Assembly: GCF_017377775.1 (NCBI RefSeq)
Contig: NZ_JAFVLN010000003.1
Location: 186,001 to 250,000, forward strand
Reading direction: 5' to 3'
Length of the DNA: 64,000 nucleotides
Source of the DNA: Streptomyces sp. VRA16 Mangrove soil
Lineage (GTDB): Bacteria; Actinomycetota; Actinomycetes; Streptomycetales; Streptomycetaceae
The notes under the pieces were generated by a model. The model made no database searches. It saw nothing but the letters and a program-made list of their open reading frames with translations, and was not told the origin of the DNA. A program made the translations under genes and the position numbers. Positions 1 through 9,163 of the stretch are shown piece by piece (position 1 is the stretch's first letter; each line of letters begins with the position of its first letter).

Positions 1-113
1 GCCGTCGTCCTCAAACCTCAAGAACGACGTCGGCGGAGTCTAAGCGAGTCCGCCATCTGGGAACAACGCTCAGCATGGCACCGGGGTTCCAGCCGCCGCG
101 AGTACCCGCGCCG

Positions 114-1193
114 TCACGCCCCGAAGAGGTCCTGTTGTCCCCTTGCGCCCGGCTTTCCCTGAGGCGCGGTGAGTCCGAGGTGGCTCCATGCGGCCGGGGT
201 GGCGACCCTGCCGCGGGGCGTTCTGGCCAGGAGACCTTCGCGTACGAGGAAGGGCTCGGCCACCTCTTCCACGGTCTCACGCTCCTCCCCCACAGCGACA
301 GCAAGTGTCGAAAGTCCCACAGGTCCGCCGCCGAACAGCTTGAGGAGCGCCTCCAGGACGGCGCGGTCGAGGCGGTCGAGGCCGCGGCCGTCCACCTCGT
401 AGACCCCGAGGGCCGCCGCCGCGATGTCCCGGGTGATGTGGCCGTCGGCCTTGACCTGGGCGTAGTCGCGCACGCGGCGCAGCAAGCGGTTGGCGATGCG
501 CGGGGTGCCGCGGGAGCGTCCGGCGATCTCGGCCGCGCCGGCCGGGTCGATCTCCACGTCGAGGAGTCCGGCGGAACGGTGGATGACCCGCTGGAGCTCG
601 GTCGGCTCGTAGAACTCCATGTGCGCGGTGAAACCGAAGCGGTCGCGCAGCGGGGGCGGCAGCAGGCCCGCGCGCGTGGTGGCGCCGACCAGCGTGAACG
701 GGGGCAGTTCGAGCGGGATGGCGGTGGCGCCGGGGCCCTTGCCGACGATGACGTCGACGCGGAAGTCCTCCATCGCCATGTAGAGCATCTCCTCGGCGGG
801 CCGGGACATCCGGTGGATCTCGTCGAGGAAGAGGACCTCGCCCTCCTGGAGGGAGGAGAGGATCGCGGCCAGGTCACCGGCGTGCTGGATCGCGGGGCCG
901 CTCGTGATGCGGATCGGGGCGCCCATCTCCGCGGCGATGATCATGGAGAGGGTGGTCTTGCCGAGGCCGGGGGCGCCGGAGAGCAGGACGTGGTCGGCGG
1001 TGGCGCCGCGCGCGCGGGCGGCGCGCAGCACCAGGTCGAGCTGCTCCCTGACCTTCTCCTGGCCGATGAATTCGCCCAGGTCCTTGGGGCGCAGGGCCGC
1101 CTCGACCGCCTGGTCCTCACCGTCGGCGGACGCTCCGACGAGCCGGTCCGCCGCCTGCGGGGTGGCCTCGTCGGTCGTCTCGTCCCAGTTCAT
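114..1193 (-). CDS. ruvB: Holliday junction branch migration helicase RuvB
   Basis: RuvB is the hexameric AAA+ motor that drives branch migration of Holliday junctions with RuvA, in the cytoplasm on DNA. The 359-residue product has Walker A ([10 protein letters not shown]), Walker B (LFLDEIHR), the sensor stretch [12 protein letters not shown] and the arginine-bearing [12 protein letters not shown], followed by the winged-helix C-terminus. Length is normal for actinobacteria. It is the last gene of a ruvC-ruvA-ruvB operon, 53 bp after ruvA. The preceding 113 bases of the window hold only a weak imperfect hairpin (32-54) and no gene. Confidence 0.97.
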   Translation of the reverse strand: MNWDETTDEATPQAADRLVGASADGEDQAVEAALRPKDLGEFIGQEKVREQLDLVLRAARARGATADHVLLSGAPGLGKTTLSMIIAAEMGAPIRITSGPAIQHAGDLAAILSSLQEGEVLFLDEIHRMSRPAEEMLYMAMEDFRVDVIVGKGPGATAIPLELPPFTLVGATTRAGLLPPPLRDRFGFTAHMEFYEPTELQRVIHRSAGLLDVEIDPAGAAEIAGRSRGTPRIANRLLRRVRDYAQVKADGHITRDIAAAALGVYEVDGRGLDRLDRAVLEALLKLFGGGPVGLSTLAVAVGEERETVEEVAEPFLVREGLLARTPRGRVATPAAWSHLGLTAPQGKPGARGQQDLFGA

Positions 1194-1246
1194 GTGGTGT
1201 GCCTCGCGTTACGTGAGCCGAAGGGTCGGTGAGCAGGTGGGGTCCG

Positions 1247-1855
1247 CTAGCGGGTGCGGTTGAGGGTCTGCAGGGCCGCCTTGAGGAGCTGGCCGACCTG
1301 CGGGCTCTGCGTGGCCTCGGCCTGCGGGGTGACGGCGGCGACCGCCTCGTCCGCCTCGCGGGTCGCGTAGCCGAGGCCGATCAGCGCGGCGTGCAGCTGG
1401 TCGCGCCAGCCGCTGGTCACGGCCGTGCCGATGGCCGGGCCGCCGGTGCCGAGGGGCTCGCCGAGCCGGTCCTTGAGCTCCAGGAGGAGCTTCTGGGCGC
1501 CCTTCTTGCCGATGCCGGGGACGGCGGTGAGGGCCTTCTCGTCGCCGGTGGCGACCGCGCGGCGCAGCGCGTCGGGGCTGTGCACGGCGAGCATGGCCTG
1601 CGCGAGCCGCGGGCCGACGCCGCTGGCGGTCTGGAGCAGTTCGAAGGTCTGCTTCTCGTCGTCGTCGGCGAAGCCGTAGAGGGTCAGCGAGTCCTCACGG
1701 ACGACGAGGGAGGTGGCGAGCTTGGTCTGCTGGCCGATGCGGAGGGTGGACAGCGTGTTCGGCGTGCACTGGAGGGCCATGCCGATGCCGCCGACCTCGA
1801 CGACCGCGGCGTCGGGGGCGAGTGCGGCGACGGGGCCGCTGACGAAGGCGATCAT
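1247..1855 (-). CDS. ruvA: Holliday junction DNA-binding subunit RuvA
   Basis: RuvA binds the four-way junction as a tetramer and recruits RuvB. The 202-residue product starts MIAFVSGPV, carries the OB-fold N-terminus and the helix-hairpin-helix segments ([16 protein letters not shown] and [17 protein letters not shown], roughly residues 70-125), then the flexible linker and the C-terminal RuvB-binding domain. The reading frame is open further upstream, but the ATG at 1855 overlaps the ruvC stop by four bases, the usual coupled arrangement, and gives the family length. Confidence 0.96.
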   Translation of the reverse strand: MIAFVSGPVAALAPDAAVVEVGGIGMALQCTPNTLSTLRIGQQTKLATSLVVREDSLTLYGFADDDEKQTFELLQTASGVGPRLAQAMLAVHSPDALRRAVATGDEKALTAVPGIGKKGAQKLLLELKDRLGEPLGTGGPAIGTAVTSGWRDQLHAALIGLGYATREADEAVAAVTPQAEATQSPQVGQLLKAALQTLNRTR

Positions 1856-2391
1856 GCGGTACGGCCTTTCAGTGCTTTGGATGCGTGCAGGGCAACTGCC
1901 TGCTGGAGTCTGTTCTGCGCGGGGGCGCGCCAGATGTGGCAGATGGCGAGGGCCAGGGCGTCGGCGGCGTCGGCGGGCTTGGGCGGCGCGTCGAGCCTGA
2001 GCAGCCGGGTCACCATGGCGCCCACCTGCGCCTTGTCGGCGCGGCCGCTGCCGGTGACGGCGGCCTTGACCTCGCTGGGGGTGTGCAGGGCGACGGGGAT
2101 GCCGCGCCGGGACGCGCACAGCATGGCGACGGCACTGGCCTGGGCGGTGCCCATCACCGTACGGACGTTGTGCTGGCTGAACACCCGCTCCACGGCGAGG
2201 ACTTCGGGGTCGTGCTCGTCGAGCCACTGCTCGATGCCCTGCTCGATGGCGACGAGGCGGTGGCCGAGCTCGGCGTCCGGAGGGGTCCGTACGACGCCGA
2301 CGCCGCGCATGGTCAGCGGCCGCCCCGCGATCCCCTCGACCACGCCGACACCGCACCGGGTGAGCCCCGGGTCCACCCCGAGTACGCGCAC
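1852..2391 (-). CDS. ruvC: Crossover junction endodeoxyribonuclease RuvC
   Basis: RuvC is the dimeric nuclease that resolves Holliday junctions after RuvAB branch migration. The acidic catalytic residues are visible in [12 protein letters not shown] (near the N-terminus), [11 protein letters not shown] and the C-terminal [12 protein letters not shown] chose the GTG at 2391, which begins VRVLGVDPG and gives 179 residues; an alternative start at 2448 adds 19 residues ([11 protein letters not shown]...) that are not part of the fold. It is the first gene of the ruvCAB operon and overlaps ruvA by 4 bp. Confidence 0.94.
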   Translation of the reverse strand: MRVLGVDPGLTRCGVGVVEGIAGRPLTMRGVGVVRTPPDAELGHRLVAIEQGIEQWLDEHDPEVLAVERVFSQHNVRTVMGTAQASAVAMLCASRRGIPVALHTPSEVKAAVTGSGRADKAQVGAMVTRLLRLDAPPKPADAADALALAICHIWRAPAQNRLQQAVALHASKALKGRTA

Positions 2392-2526
2392 GCCTGGCCC
2401 CCATCCCTCGATCGTCTGTTTGTGCAGGCTATCGGCTGGCACCGACAAAGCGGCGGGGCGACGGGGTGTGTCCCGTCGGCCCGCCGCTCACGGTGCTGGT
2501 CAGGCGGCACAGGCGCCCGAGGCGCC

Positions 2527-3279
2527 TCAGGCGTCGACCTTCTCCATGACCTCGTCGGAGACGTCGAAGTTCGCGAAGACGTTCTGCACGTCGTCGCTGT
2601 CCTCCAGCGCGTCGATCAGCTTGAAGATCTTGCGCGCGCCCTCTTCGTCGAGCTCGACCTGCATGGTCGGGACGAAGTTGGCGTCGGCCGAGTCGTAGTC
2701 GATGCCGGCGTCCACCAGGGCGGTGCGGACCGCGACGAGGTCGGTGGCCTCGGAGAGCACCTCGAAGGACTCGCCCAGGTCGTTGACCTCTTCGGCGCCC
2801 GCGTCGAGCACGGCGCCCAGGACGTCGTCCTCGCTCAGTTCACCCTTGGGGACGACCACGACGCCCTTGCGGTTGAACAGGTACGAGACGGAACCCGGGT
2901 CGGCCATGTTGCCGCCGTTGCGGGTCATGGCGACGCGCACGTCGGAGGCGGCACGGTTGCGGTTGTCGGTGAGGCACTCGATGAGCACCGCGACACCGTT
3001 CGGACCGTAGCCCTCGTACATGATCGTCTCGTAGTCGGCACCGCCGGCCTCAAGGCCGCCGCCGCGCTTGACCGCGGAGTCGATGTTCTTGTTCGGAACC
3101 GACTGCTTCTTCGCCTTCTGGATGGCGTCGTACAGCGTCGGGTTGCCCTCGATGTCCGTGCCGCCCATGCGCGCCGCGACTTCGATGTTCTTGATCAGCT
3201 TCGCGAAGAGCTTGCCGCGCTTGGCGTCGATCACGGCCTTCTTGTGCTTCGTCGTAGCCCATTTAGAGTGGCCGGACAT
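2527..3279 (-). CDS. yebC: YebC/PmpR-family regulator (TACO1 homologue)
   Basis: A 250-residue YebC-family protein, recognised from the N-terminus [16 protein letters not shown] and the conserved [20 protein letters not shown] segment. The family was described as DNA-binding regulators (PmpR), and other members act on ribosomes stalled in translation; which applies here cannot be read from sequence. It sits between pdxT and ruvC, 136 bp upstream of the chosen ruvC start, a position widely conserved in bacteria. The C-terminus is acidic, as usual. Confidence 0.95.
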   Translation of the reverse strand: MSGHSKWATTKHKKAVIDAKRGKLFAKLIKNIEVAARMGGTDIEGNPTLYDAIQKAKKQSVPNKNIDSAVKRGGGLEAGGADYETIMYEGYGPNGVAVLIECLTDNRNRAASDVRVAMTRNGGNMADPGSVSYLFNRKGVVVVPKGELSEDDVLGAVLDAGAEEVNDLGESFEVLSEATDLVAVRTALVDAGIDYDSADANFVPTMQVELDEEGARKIFKLIDALEDSDDVQNVFANFDVSDEVMEKVDA

Positions 3280-3329
3280 CTGCCTGTCTCCTTCGCGTAA
3301 CCAACCTCATGAAACGAACGCCAGCGATC

Positions 3330-3938
3330 CTACAAGGCTCGCGCCCCGTCCCTCTCACGCACCATGTCCACGAACAGGCCGTGAATGCGGTGATCACCGG
3401 TGAGCTCCGGGTGGAAGGACGTCGCCAGGGCGTTGCCCTGACGCACGGCGACGATGTGCCCGTCGTGCTCGGCGAGCACCTCCACGGCCGCGCCCACGGA
3501 CTCGACCCAGGGGGCGCGGATGAAGACGCCCTCTACAGGATCGCCCTCGACGCCGCGTACGTCGACCGCCGCTTCGAAGGACTCGTTCTGCCGTCCGAAG
3601 GCGTTGCGGCGCACGATCATGTCGATGCCGCCGACCGTCTCCTGGCCCGAGCGCGGGTCGAGGATCTTGTCGGCGAGCATGATCAGGCCGGCGCAGGTGC
3701 CGTACACGGGCATGCCTTCGCGCACGCGCGCGCGGAGGGGCTCCATCACGCCGAAGAGGTGGGCCAGCTTCGAGATGGTCGTGGACTCGCCGCCGGGGAT
3801 GACGAGGCCGTCGATCTCGGCGAGCTCCTCGGGGCGCCGCACCGGGCGGGCCACGGCGTCGGCCGCGGCCAGGGCGACGAGGTGTTCCCGTACGTCGCCC
3901 TGGAGCGCGAGCACTCCGACCACGGGGGTGGTCATCAC
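3330..3938 (-). CDS. pdxT: Pyridoxal 5'-phosphate synthase glutaminase subunit PdxT
   Basis: PdxT hydrolyses glutamine and channels ammonia to PdxS for deoxyxylulose-independent PLP synthesis. The product (202 residues) is a class-I glutaminase: oxyanion region [12 protein letters not shown], nucleophile Cys in [12 protein letters not shown] and the C-terminal catalytic His in [13 protein letters not shown]. The GTG at 3938 overlaps the pdxS stop by four bases (an ATG follows at once at 3935), so the pair is translationally coupled. It lies upstream of yebC with a 50-bp gap. Confidence 0.96.
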   Translation of the reverse strand: MMTTPVVGVLALQGDVREHLVALAAADAVARPVRRPEELAEIDGLVIPGGESTTISKLAHLFGVMEPLRARVREGMPVYGTCAGLIMLADKILDPRSGQETVGGIDMIVRRNAFGRQNESFEAAVDVRGVEGDPVEGVFIRAPWVESVGAAVEVLAEHDGHIVAVRQGNALATSFHPELTGDHRIHGLFVDMVRERDGARAL

Positions 3939-4846
3939 CAGCCCCGGTTCGCGTAGCGCTCGGCCTCGGGGAGGGTGTCGCAGTTGATGCCGACCATGGC
4001 CTCGCCCAGGTTGCGGGAGGCGTCCGCGATGACCTTCGGGTCGTCGTAGAAGGTGGTGGCCTTGACGATGGCGGCGGCGCGCTTGGCCGGGTCGCCCGAC
4101 TTGAAGATGCCCGAGCCGACGAAGACGCCCTCGGCGCCGAGCTGGCGCATCAGCGCGGCGTCGGCCGGGGTGGCGACGCCACCGGCGGAGAAGAGGACCA
4201 CCGGCAGCTTGCCCAGCTCGGAGACCTCCTTGACCAGCTCGTACGGGGCGCGCAGCTCCTTGGCGGCGGCGTACAGCTCGTTGTTGTCAAAGCCGCGCAG
4301 CTTGGCGATCTCGTTCTTGATCTGGCGCAGGTGGCGGACGGCCTCGACGACGTTGCCGGTGCCGGCCTCGCCCTTGGAGCGGATCATGGCCGCGCCCTCG
4401 GCGATGCGGCGCAGGGCCTCGCCCAGGTTGGTGGCGCCACAGACGAAGGGGGTCGTGAAGGCGAACTTGTCGCTGTGGTTGACCTCGTCGGCCGGGGTGA
4501 GGACCTCGGACTCGTCGATGTAGTCGACGCCGAGGGACTGCAGGACCTGGGCCTCGACGAAGTGGCCGATGCGGGACTTGGCCATCACGGGGATGGAGAC
4601 CGCGCCGATGATCTCCTCGATCATGTTCGGGTCGGACATCCGGGCCACGCCGCCGTCCTTGCGGATGTCGGCGGGCACCCTCTCCAGGGCCATGACGGCG
4701 ACGGCGCCGGCGTCCTCGGCGATCTTCGCCTGCTCGGCGTTGACGACGTCCATGATCACGCCGCCCTTGAGCTGCTCGGCCATGCCGCGCTTGACGCGCG
4801 CGGTGCCGGTGGCGGGGGTCTCGTTGGACTGGGTGCTGGTGGACAC
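3935..4846 (-). CDS. pdxS: Pyridoxal 5'-phosphate synthase lyase subunit PdxS
   Basis: PdxS is the (beta/alpha)8 synthase that builds PLP from ribose 5-phosphate, glyceraldehyde 3-phosphate and ammonia supplied by PdxT. Hallmarks: [19 protein letters not shown], the Lys-bearing [13 protein letters not shown] and the phosphate-binding [24 protein letters not shown] use the GTG at 4846 ([11 protein letters not shown], 303 residues), which has GAGG at good spacing; an in-frame GTG at 4858 is possible. It begins the pdxST operon. The 138 bp upstream show no riboswitch and no adjacent PdxR-type regulator. Confidence 0.96.
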   Translation of the reverse strand: MSTSTQSNETPATGTARVKRGMAEQLKGGVIMDVVNAEQAKIAEDAGAVAVMALERVPADIRKDGGVARMSDPNMIEEIIGAVSIPVMAKSRIGHFVEAQVLQSLGVDYIDESEVLTPADEVNHSDKFAFTTPFVCGATNLGEALRRIAEGAAMIRSKGEAGTGNVVEAVRHLRQIKNEIAKLRGFDNNELYAAAKELRAPYELVKEVSELGKLPVVLFSAGGVATPADAALMRQLGAEGVFVGSGIFKSGDPAKRAAAIVKATTFYDDPKVIADASRNLGEAMVGINCDTLPEAERYANRGW

Positions 4847-4984
4847 GGGTGACCTCACTCGGTGAAGAAGGCTTCTTGCTGCACCGAGGAAACCCCCGTG
4901 GACCAGGCCACTACAAGGGCCAATGGGTAGGCGGTGGCTCCTTTTGCCTGGGATCGGCAGGCGGACGCCTCCGTGACCGACTCC

Positions 4985-5557
4985 CTACAGGGGCAGCAGA
5001 TTGCCGGTCCAGCGCTGTTCGTCGTCCCCCGGAGGGGTCACGCGCAGGCCGAAGGCGTCCTCCAGGAACGTCAGAAAGGCGTGCGGCTCGCCGGGCTGCC
5101 CGGGGAGCAGCCCGAGCCGGGACATGGGCGCTGCGAACCGCTGTGGATCGCTGCCGGACAGGCCGCTTCCCCCGAGGTCGTGGAACCCGAGCACCGTGCT
5201 GCCGTCGACCGCGTGCTTCAGCCAGTTCACCGGCTTGTCGTTGTGGTGCAGGACGACGGCCTCGGTCCCCCGCGACACCTCGTGCAGCAGCCGGTCCTCC
5301 AGGCCGTGCGTGCCACCCTGCTCCCAGGCCCACGTCCAGTCGCCGTCGGTGCCGGTGATCACGACGGGCTCGACGTCGTCGAGGATCGTGTCGCCGTACT
5401 CGTCGTCGAGCTCCACGGGATCCCGCAGCGCCACGCTCTGCGGATCGGCGCCCATGCGGGCCAGGAGCTCCCGCGGTGCCAGCCCCTTGGCGAAGGTCAG
5501 CGTGTAGATCGGCAGGTCGCCCCGGAAGTACCCGAGGCCGCGCTCGTCGCGCGTCAT
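4985..5557 (-). CDS. Hypothetical protein, possibly DUF6461 family
   Basis: A 190-residue soluble protein with no catalytic motif that I recognise. It is rich in Trp and acidic residues; the stretch PVVITGTDGDWTWAWEQGG followed by a long amphipathic part resembles actinobacterial proteins that I recall being grouped as DUF6461. The start overlaps the stop of the membrane-anchored gene before it by four bases (5554-5557), so the two are co-transcribed. The 138 bp between it and pdxS make co-transcription with pdxST uncertain. Function unknown. Confidence 0.75.
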   Translation of the reverse strand: MTRDERGLGYFRGDLPIYTLTFAKGLAPRELLARMGADPQSVALRDPVELDDEYGDTILDDVEPVVITGTDGDWTWAWEQGGTHGLEDRLLHEVSRGTEAVVLHHNDKPVNWLKHAVDGSTVLGFHDLGGSGLSGSDPQRFAAPMSRLGLLPGQPGEPHAFLTFLEDAFGLRVTPPGDDEQRWTGNLLPL

Positions 5558-6096
5558 GCGACGCGTTCCGCCAGCGCCACCGGCGGCTCGTCGTCCATCT
5601 CGAACGCCATCGGGAACGGCGCGTGTCCGGCGAGCCGGAACCAGCGGACCTTGCGGTGCCGGCGCAGGGCGCGGGCGGCGCGTACGGCGTCGTTGTGGAA
5701 GCGGCGGGCCATGGGGACCCGGCGCACGGCCTGGGCGAGCTCCTCCGCGGCTTCCTCGCCGCCGGGGGCCGCGCGGACCGCCTCGACCTGGTCGGGTTCG
5801 TTGAACACCGCCCTGAGCGCCTGGCTGAGCTCGCTCTCCGCGACCTCGCGCTGTTCCTCCTCCGCCTGGCGTGCCGCGTGCGCGGCCTCGTACAGGACGA
5901 TCGAGGCGGCCGGGTCGAGCACGCCCGACGTGGCCAGCTCCTGGGCTACGGAGGCGCGGCGCAGGAGCTGGGCGTCGAGGGCCGCGCGCGCCGCGTCGAT
6001 ACGGGCGTGCAGGCGGTCGAGACGGCCCGCGGTCCAGCTCAGGTAGAGGCCGATCGCGAAGAGCGCGACGGCGATCCAGATCAGGGTGACGGTCAC
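5554..6096 (-). CDS. Membrane-anchored coiled-coil protein of unknown function (LemA-like topology)
   Basis: About 180 residues: one N-terminal membrane helix (LIWIAVALFAIGLYLSW) followed by Ala/Glu/Arg-rich helices (LDRLHARIDAARAALDAQLLRR and EEEQREVAESELSQALRAVF). This topology recalls LemA proteins, but I cannot confirm the family. Start is either TTG at 6105 or GTG at 6096; I used the latter. It lies 45 bp after the mannosyltransferase gene and overlaps the next gene by 4 bp, so it is probably the penultimate gene of the PIM operon. Confidence 0.75.
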   Translation of the reverse strand: MTVTLIWIAVALFAIGLYLSWTAGRLDRLHARIDAARAALDAQLLRRASVAQELATSGVLDPAASIVLYEAAHAARQAEEEQREVAESELSQALRAVFNEPDQVEAVRAAPGGEEAAEELAQAVRRVPMARRFHNDAVRAARALRRHRKVRWFRLAGHAPFPMAFEMDDEPPVALAERVA

Positions 6097-6141
6097 GGGC
6101 GGCAAGGCTACCTGTGGGCCGTCGCCGCCCCGGTCACGGAC

Positions 6142-7305
6142 TCAGTCCTTGGCCAGACCGAACCGCGACCTCAGTCCCCCGGTCCGCTCGTCGGCCGCCA
6201 CCGCGGCCGCGCCCTGGGTCACCGTCTCGTAGACCGACAGGATGTCCGCGCCGACGGTCGACCAGTCGAAGCGGCGTACGTGCTTGCTGCCGCGCTCGCG
6301 CAGTTCCTCGCGCCGGGCCGGGTCGCCCAGGAGCCCCAGCGCCGCCGTGGCCAGCGCGTCGGCGTCCTCGTTGGTGAAGAGCTCGCCGGCCGCGCCCTGG
6401 TCGAGGACCTGTGCGAAGGCGTCCAGGTCGGAGGCGAGCACCGGGGCGCCCGCCGACATGGCCTCGACGAGGATGATGCCGAAGGACTCGCCGCCGGTGT
6501 TCGGGGCGACGTACACGTCGACGCTGGCGAGGAAGCGGGCCTTGTCCTCGTCGCTGACCATGCCGAGGAACTCGACGCGCTCGCGCATGTCCTTCGGCAG
6601 CGACTCGACGGCCTCCTTCTCGTCGCCGCGGCCCGCGACGAGCAGCCGCGTCCGCGGGCGCTCGGCGAGGATCTTCGGCAGGGCCTTCATGAGGACGGGC
6701 AGGCCCTTGCGGGGCTCGTCGATGCGCCCGATGAAGCCGAGCGTCTCGCCCTGCCACTCGGGCTTCGGCTCGGCCCGCGCGAAGAAGTCGACGTCGACAC
6801 CGTTGGGGATGACGACCGCGTCCCCGCCGAGGTGCTCGACCAGCGTGCGCCGGGCATACTCGCTCACCGCGATGCGTGCGCTGATCTTCTCCAGGGCGGG
6901 CTGGAGGATCGGGTACGCGGCGATCATCGCCCGCGAGCGCGGGTTCGACGTGTGGAAGGTCGCCACGATGGGTCCCTGCGCCGCCCAGCAGGCCAGCAGC
7001 CCGAGCGACGGTGACGCCGGCTCGTGGATGTGGATCACGTCGAAGGTGCCGTCGTGCAACCAGCGGCGTACGCGCGCGGCGCTCAGGAAGCCGAAGTTGA
7101 GGCGCGCGACCGAGCCGTTGTACGGAACGGGGACGGCGCGCCCCGCCGACACGACGTACGGCGGCAGCGGGGTCTCGTCGTCCGCCGGGGCGAGGACGGA
7201 GACCTCGTGCCCCAGGGCGATGAGGTGCTCCGCCAGGTCGCGGATGTGGAACTGGACGCCGCCCGGCACGTCCCAGGAGTACGGGCAGACGATTCCGATC
7301 CTCAC
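6142..7305 (-). CDS. pimA: Phosphatidyl-myo-inositol mannosyltransferase PimA (GT4)
   Basis: GT4 glycosyltransferase (387 residues) expected to transfer mannose from GDP-mannose to phosphatidylinositol on the cytoplasmic membrane face. Seen: the N-terminal GT-B signature IGIVCPYSWDVPGGVQFHI, the acceptor-side HIHEPASPSLG and the donor-binding E-x7-E motif GESFGIILVEAMSAG near residue 290. The GTG at 7305 overlaps the acyltransferase stop by four bases; the frame stays open far upstream, but that is a shadow. Together with the two genes before it, it forms the actinobacterial PI/PIM cassette. Substrate is inferred from context. Confidence 0.9.
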   Translation of the reverse strand: MRIGIVCPYSWDVPGGVQFHIRDLAEHLIALGHEVSVLAPADDETPLPPYVVSAGRAVPVPYNGSVARLNFGFLSAARVRRWLHDGTFDVIHIHEPASPSLGLLACWAAQGPIVATFHTSNPRSRAMIAAYPILQPALEKISARIAVSEYARRTLVEHLGGDAVVIPNGVDVDFFARAEPKPEWQGETLGFIGRIDEPRKGLPVLMKALPKILAERPRTRLLVAGRGDEKEAVESLPKDMRERVEFLGMVSDEDKARFLASVDVYVAPNTGGESFGIILVEAMSAGAPVLASDLDAFAQVLDQGAAGELFTNEDADALATAALGLLGDPARREELRERGSKHVRRFDWSTVGADILSVYETVTQGAAAVAADERTGGLRSRFGLAKD

Positions 7306-8216
7306 GCCGGCCGCTCCTCGAAGGTGTCGAGGTCGGCGAGCCAAAGACGCTGCAGCATGTGCCAGTCCTCCGGATGGTCCGCGATCCCCGTGGCGAAGGC
7401 ATCGGCCAGCGCCTGCGTCATCACAGACGTCTTTTCGGCACGCGTGCCTGTCTCGGGTACGTCGATGGGCGGGTGGACACGGCCGCGCATTATGGCCGAG
7501 TCGTCGTACCAGAGGGTGACCGGCAGCAGCAGGGCGCCCGTCTGCTGGGCGAGCATGGCAGGTCCCGCGGGCATCCGCGTCGTCTCGCCGAAGAACTTCA
7601 CCTCGACGCCGGACGACGACAGATCGCGGTCGGCGACCAGGCAGACGAGGCCGCCCGCACGCAGCCGGCGCGCCAGGGTGCCGAAGGCGGCGCCGCCGGT
7701 GTGCGGCAGCACCTCCATGCCGAGGCCCTCCCGGTACGCGACGAAGCGGTCGTACAGGGTCTCCGGCTTGAGCCGTTCGGCGACCGTCGTGAACGGGGTC
7801 TCCAGCTTGGTGGTGACCCAGGCGCCCGCGAGGTCGTAGTTGCCCATGTGGGGCAGCGCGAGGATGACGCCCTTGTCGGAGGCCAGACCGTCGGTCAGGT
7901 GGTGGACGTCCTGGGGGGTGAAGCCGTTCCTGATGCGCTCCTTGCTCCACGCGGGGAGCCGGAAGGACTCCATCCAGTAGCGCAGGTACGAGCGCATGCC
8001 CGCCTTGGAGAGCTGGGCGAGCCGCTGCGAGGTCGCGTCCGGGACCACCCGGGCGAGGTTCGCCTCCAGGCGGAGCACTCCCTTGCCGCGCCTCTTCCAG
8101 ACGGCGTCCGCGATGGTGCGGCCGAGGCGGTTCGCGACCGGTTCGGGCAGCTTCTTCACCCCGGCCCAGCCGAGGCCGTAGAGCCCGTCGGTGATCCGTT
8201 CCTGCAGGCCGCTCAC
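7302..8216 (-). CDS. Phosphatidylinositol mannoside acyltransferase (PatA-like, LpxL/HtrB family)
   Basis: A 304-residue member of the lysophospholipid / lipid A acyltransferase family. The catalytic H-x4-D motif is present as PHMGNYD around residue 128. In mycobacteria the homologue PatA acylates the mannose of PIM1/PIM2, and the same role is inferred from its place between the PI synthase and PimA genes. The start GTG at 8216 overlaps the upstream stop (GTGA), and its own stop overlaps pimA the same way, so all three are coupled. Confidence 0.9.
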   Translation of the reverse strand: MSGLQERITDGLYGLGWAGVKKLPEPVANRLGRTIADAVWKRRGKGVLRLEANLARVVPDATSQRLAQLSKAGMRSYLRYWMESFRLPAWSKERIRNGFTPQDVHHLTDGLASDKGVILALPHMGNYDLAGAWVTTKLETPFTTVAERLKPETLYDRFVAYREGLGMEVLPHTGGAAFGTLARRLRAGGLVCLVADRDLSSSGVEVKFFGETTRMPAGPAMLAQQTGALLLPVTLWYDDSAIMRGRVHPPIDVPETGTRAEKTSVMTQALADAFATGIADHPEDWHMLQRLWLADLDTFEERPA

Positions 8217-8878
8217 GAGGCGGCCTCCTCCTGGGCCGCGGCGGCTTCGGCCTCGGCCTCGGCGGACTCGCGGCGCACGGTGACCACGCGCTGGATCAGC
8301 GTCACGAGGCTGCCGACGGCGACGATCCACAGGGCGACCGGCAGCAGGTACTGGATGCCGGGCACGCCGAACTTGTGCAGGCCCGCGAAGCCCGCGGCGA
8401 CGAGCGTGATGACGAGGCGCTCGGCGCGCTCGACCAGCCCGTTCACCGCGACCGGCAGGCCGATCGATTCGCCACGGGCCTTCGTGTACGACACGACCTG
8501 GCCGCTGGCGAGGCAGAAGATCGACACCGCGCACAGGACGTTGTCGTCGCCGCTGCCCGCGTACCAGAGCGCCAGACCGCCGAAGATGGCGCTGTCGGCG
8601 ACCCGGTCGAGCGTGGAGTCCAGGAACGCGCCCCAGCGGCTGGAGCGGCCGAGCTGGCGCGCCATATTGCCGTCCACGAGGTCCGAGAAGACGAACAGCG
8701 TGATGACGACCGTGCCCCAGAAGAACTCTCCGCGCGGGAAGAAGACCAGCGCTCCCGCCACGACTCCGGCGGTACCGAGGAGCGTGACCGTGTCGGGGCT
8801 GACCCCGCGACGGATGAGAAACGCGGCGAACGGTGTGAGGACACGCGTGAAGAATGCACGCGCGTACTTGTTCAGCAT
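8213..8878 (-). CDS. pgsA: Phosphatidylinositol phosphate synthase (CDP-alcohol phosphatidyltransferase)
   Basis: A multi-span membrane enzyme (221 residues) joining CDP-diacylglycerol to inositol 1-phosphate. The CDP-alcohol phosphatidyltransferase signature DG-x2-AR-x8-G-x3-D-x3-D is perfect, beginning DGNMARQLGRSSRWG. Inositol-phosphate specificity is inferred from coupling to PimA and PatA homologues. I start at the ATG at 8878 (MLNKYARAFFTRV); the frame is open further upstream. It is the first gene of the operon, divergent from the EF-G-like gene; the 285-bp gap must hold both promoters, but I could not assign them. Confidence 0.92.
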   Translation of the reverse strand: MLNKYARAFFTRVLTPFAAFLIRRGVSPDTVTLLGTAGVVAGALVFFPRGEFFWGTVVITLFVFSDLVDGNMARQLGRSSRWGAFLDSTLDRVADSAIFGGLALWYAGSGDDNVLCAVSIFCLASGQVVSYTKARGESIGLPVAVNGLVERAERLVITLVAAGFAGLHKFGVPGIQYLLPVALWIVAVGSLVTLIQRVVTVRRESAEAEAEAAAAQEEAAS

Positions 8879-9163
8879 GGCCTTCCCGAGGGTCGGTGGG
8901 CCGCGCGGCCCCTCTGGCCACCGGCTGGCCCATCGTAGCCACGCGCGCACGGGATCGGCCGCCGGGCCACCACGCGCGCGTGCGATCGCGTACGACGTAT
9001 GGACGCACAGTGACCGGAGTGGAAAGCTCGAAAGCACCGCGGGCGTCGCCGAAGCCGCCTCCCAACACGCGGGTTCGCGTGTCTGCCTGCCGTGATGTGC
9101 CGTGATTGCGGCGTCCCGACAAGGGCCACCTCACCGTGGAAGCGAACCGGGAGGCAAGGACAC

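Noticed and set aside
1..113. Gene fragment before ruvB
   Set aside because: The frames here are shadows; the sequence has only a weak hairpin (32-54). The next gene (expected yajC/secD) would start outside the window.
75..1232. Plus-strand frame opposite ruvB (385 codons)
   Set aside because: Its codon pattern mirrors ruvB on the other strand, and the product is a Gly/Arg/Ala/Val-rich nonsense sequence. Same applies to other long plus or minus shadows in the window.
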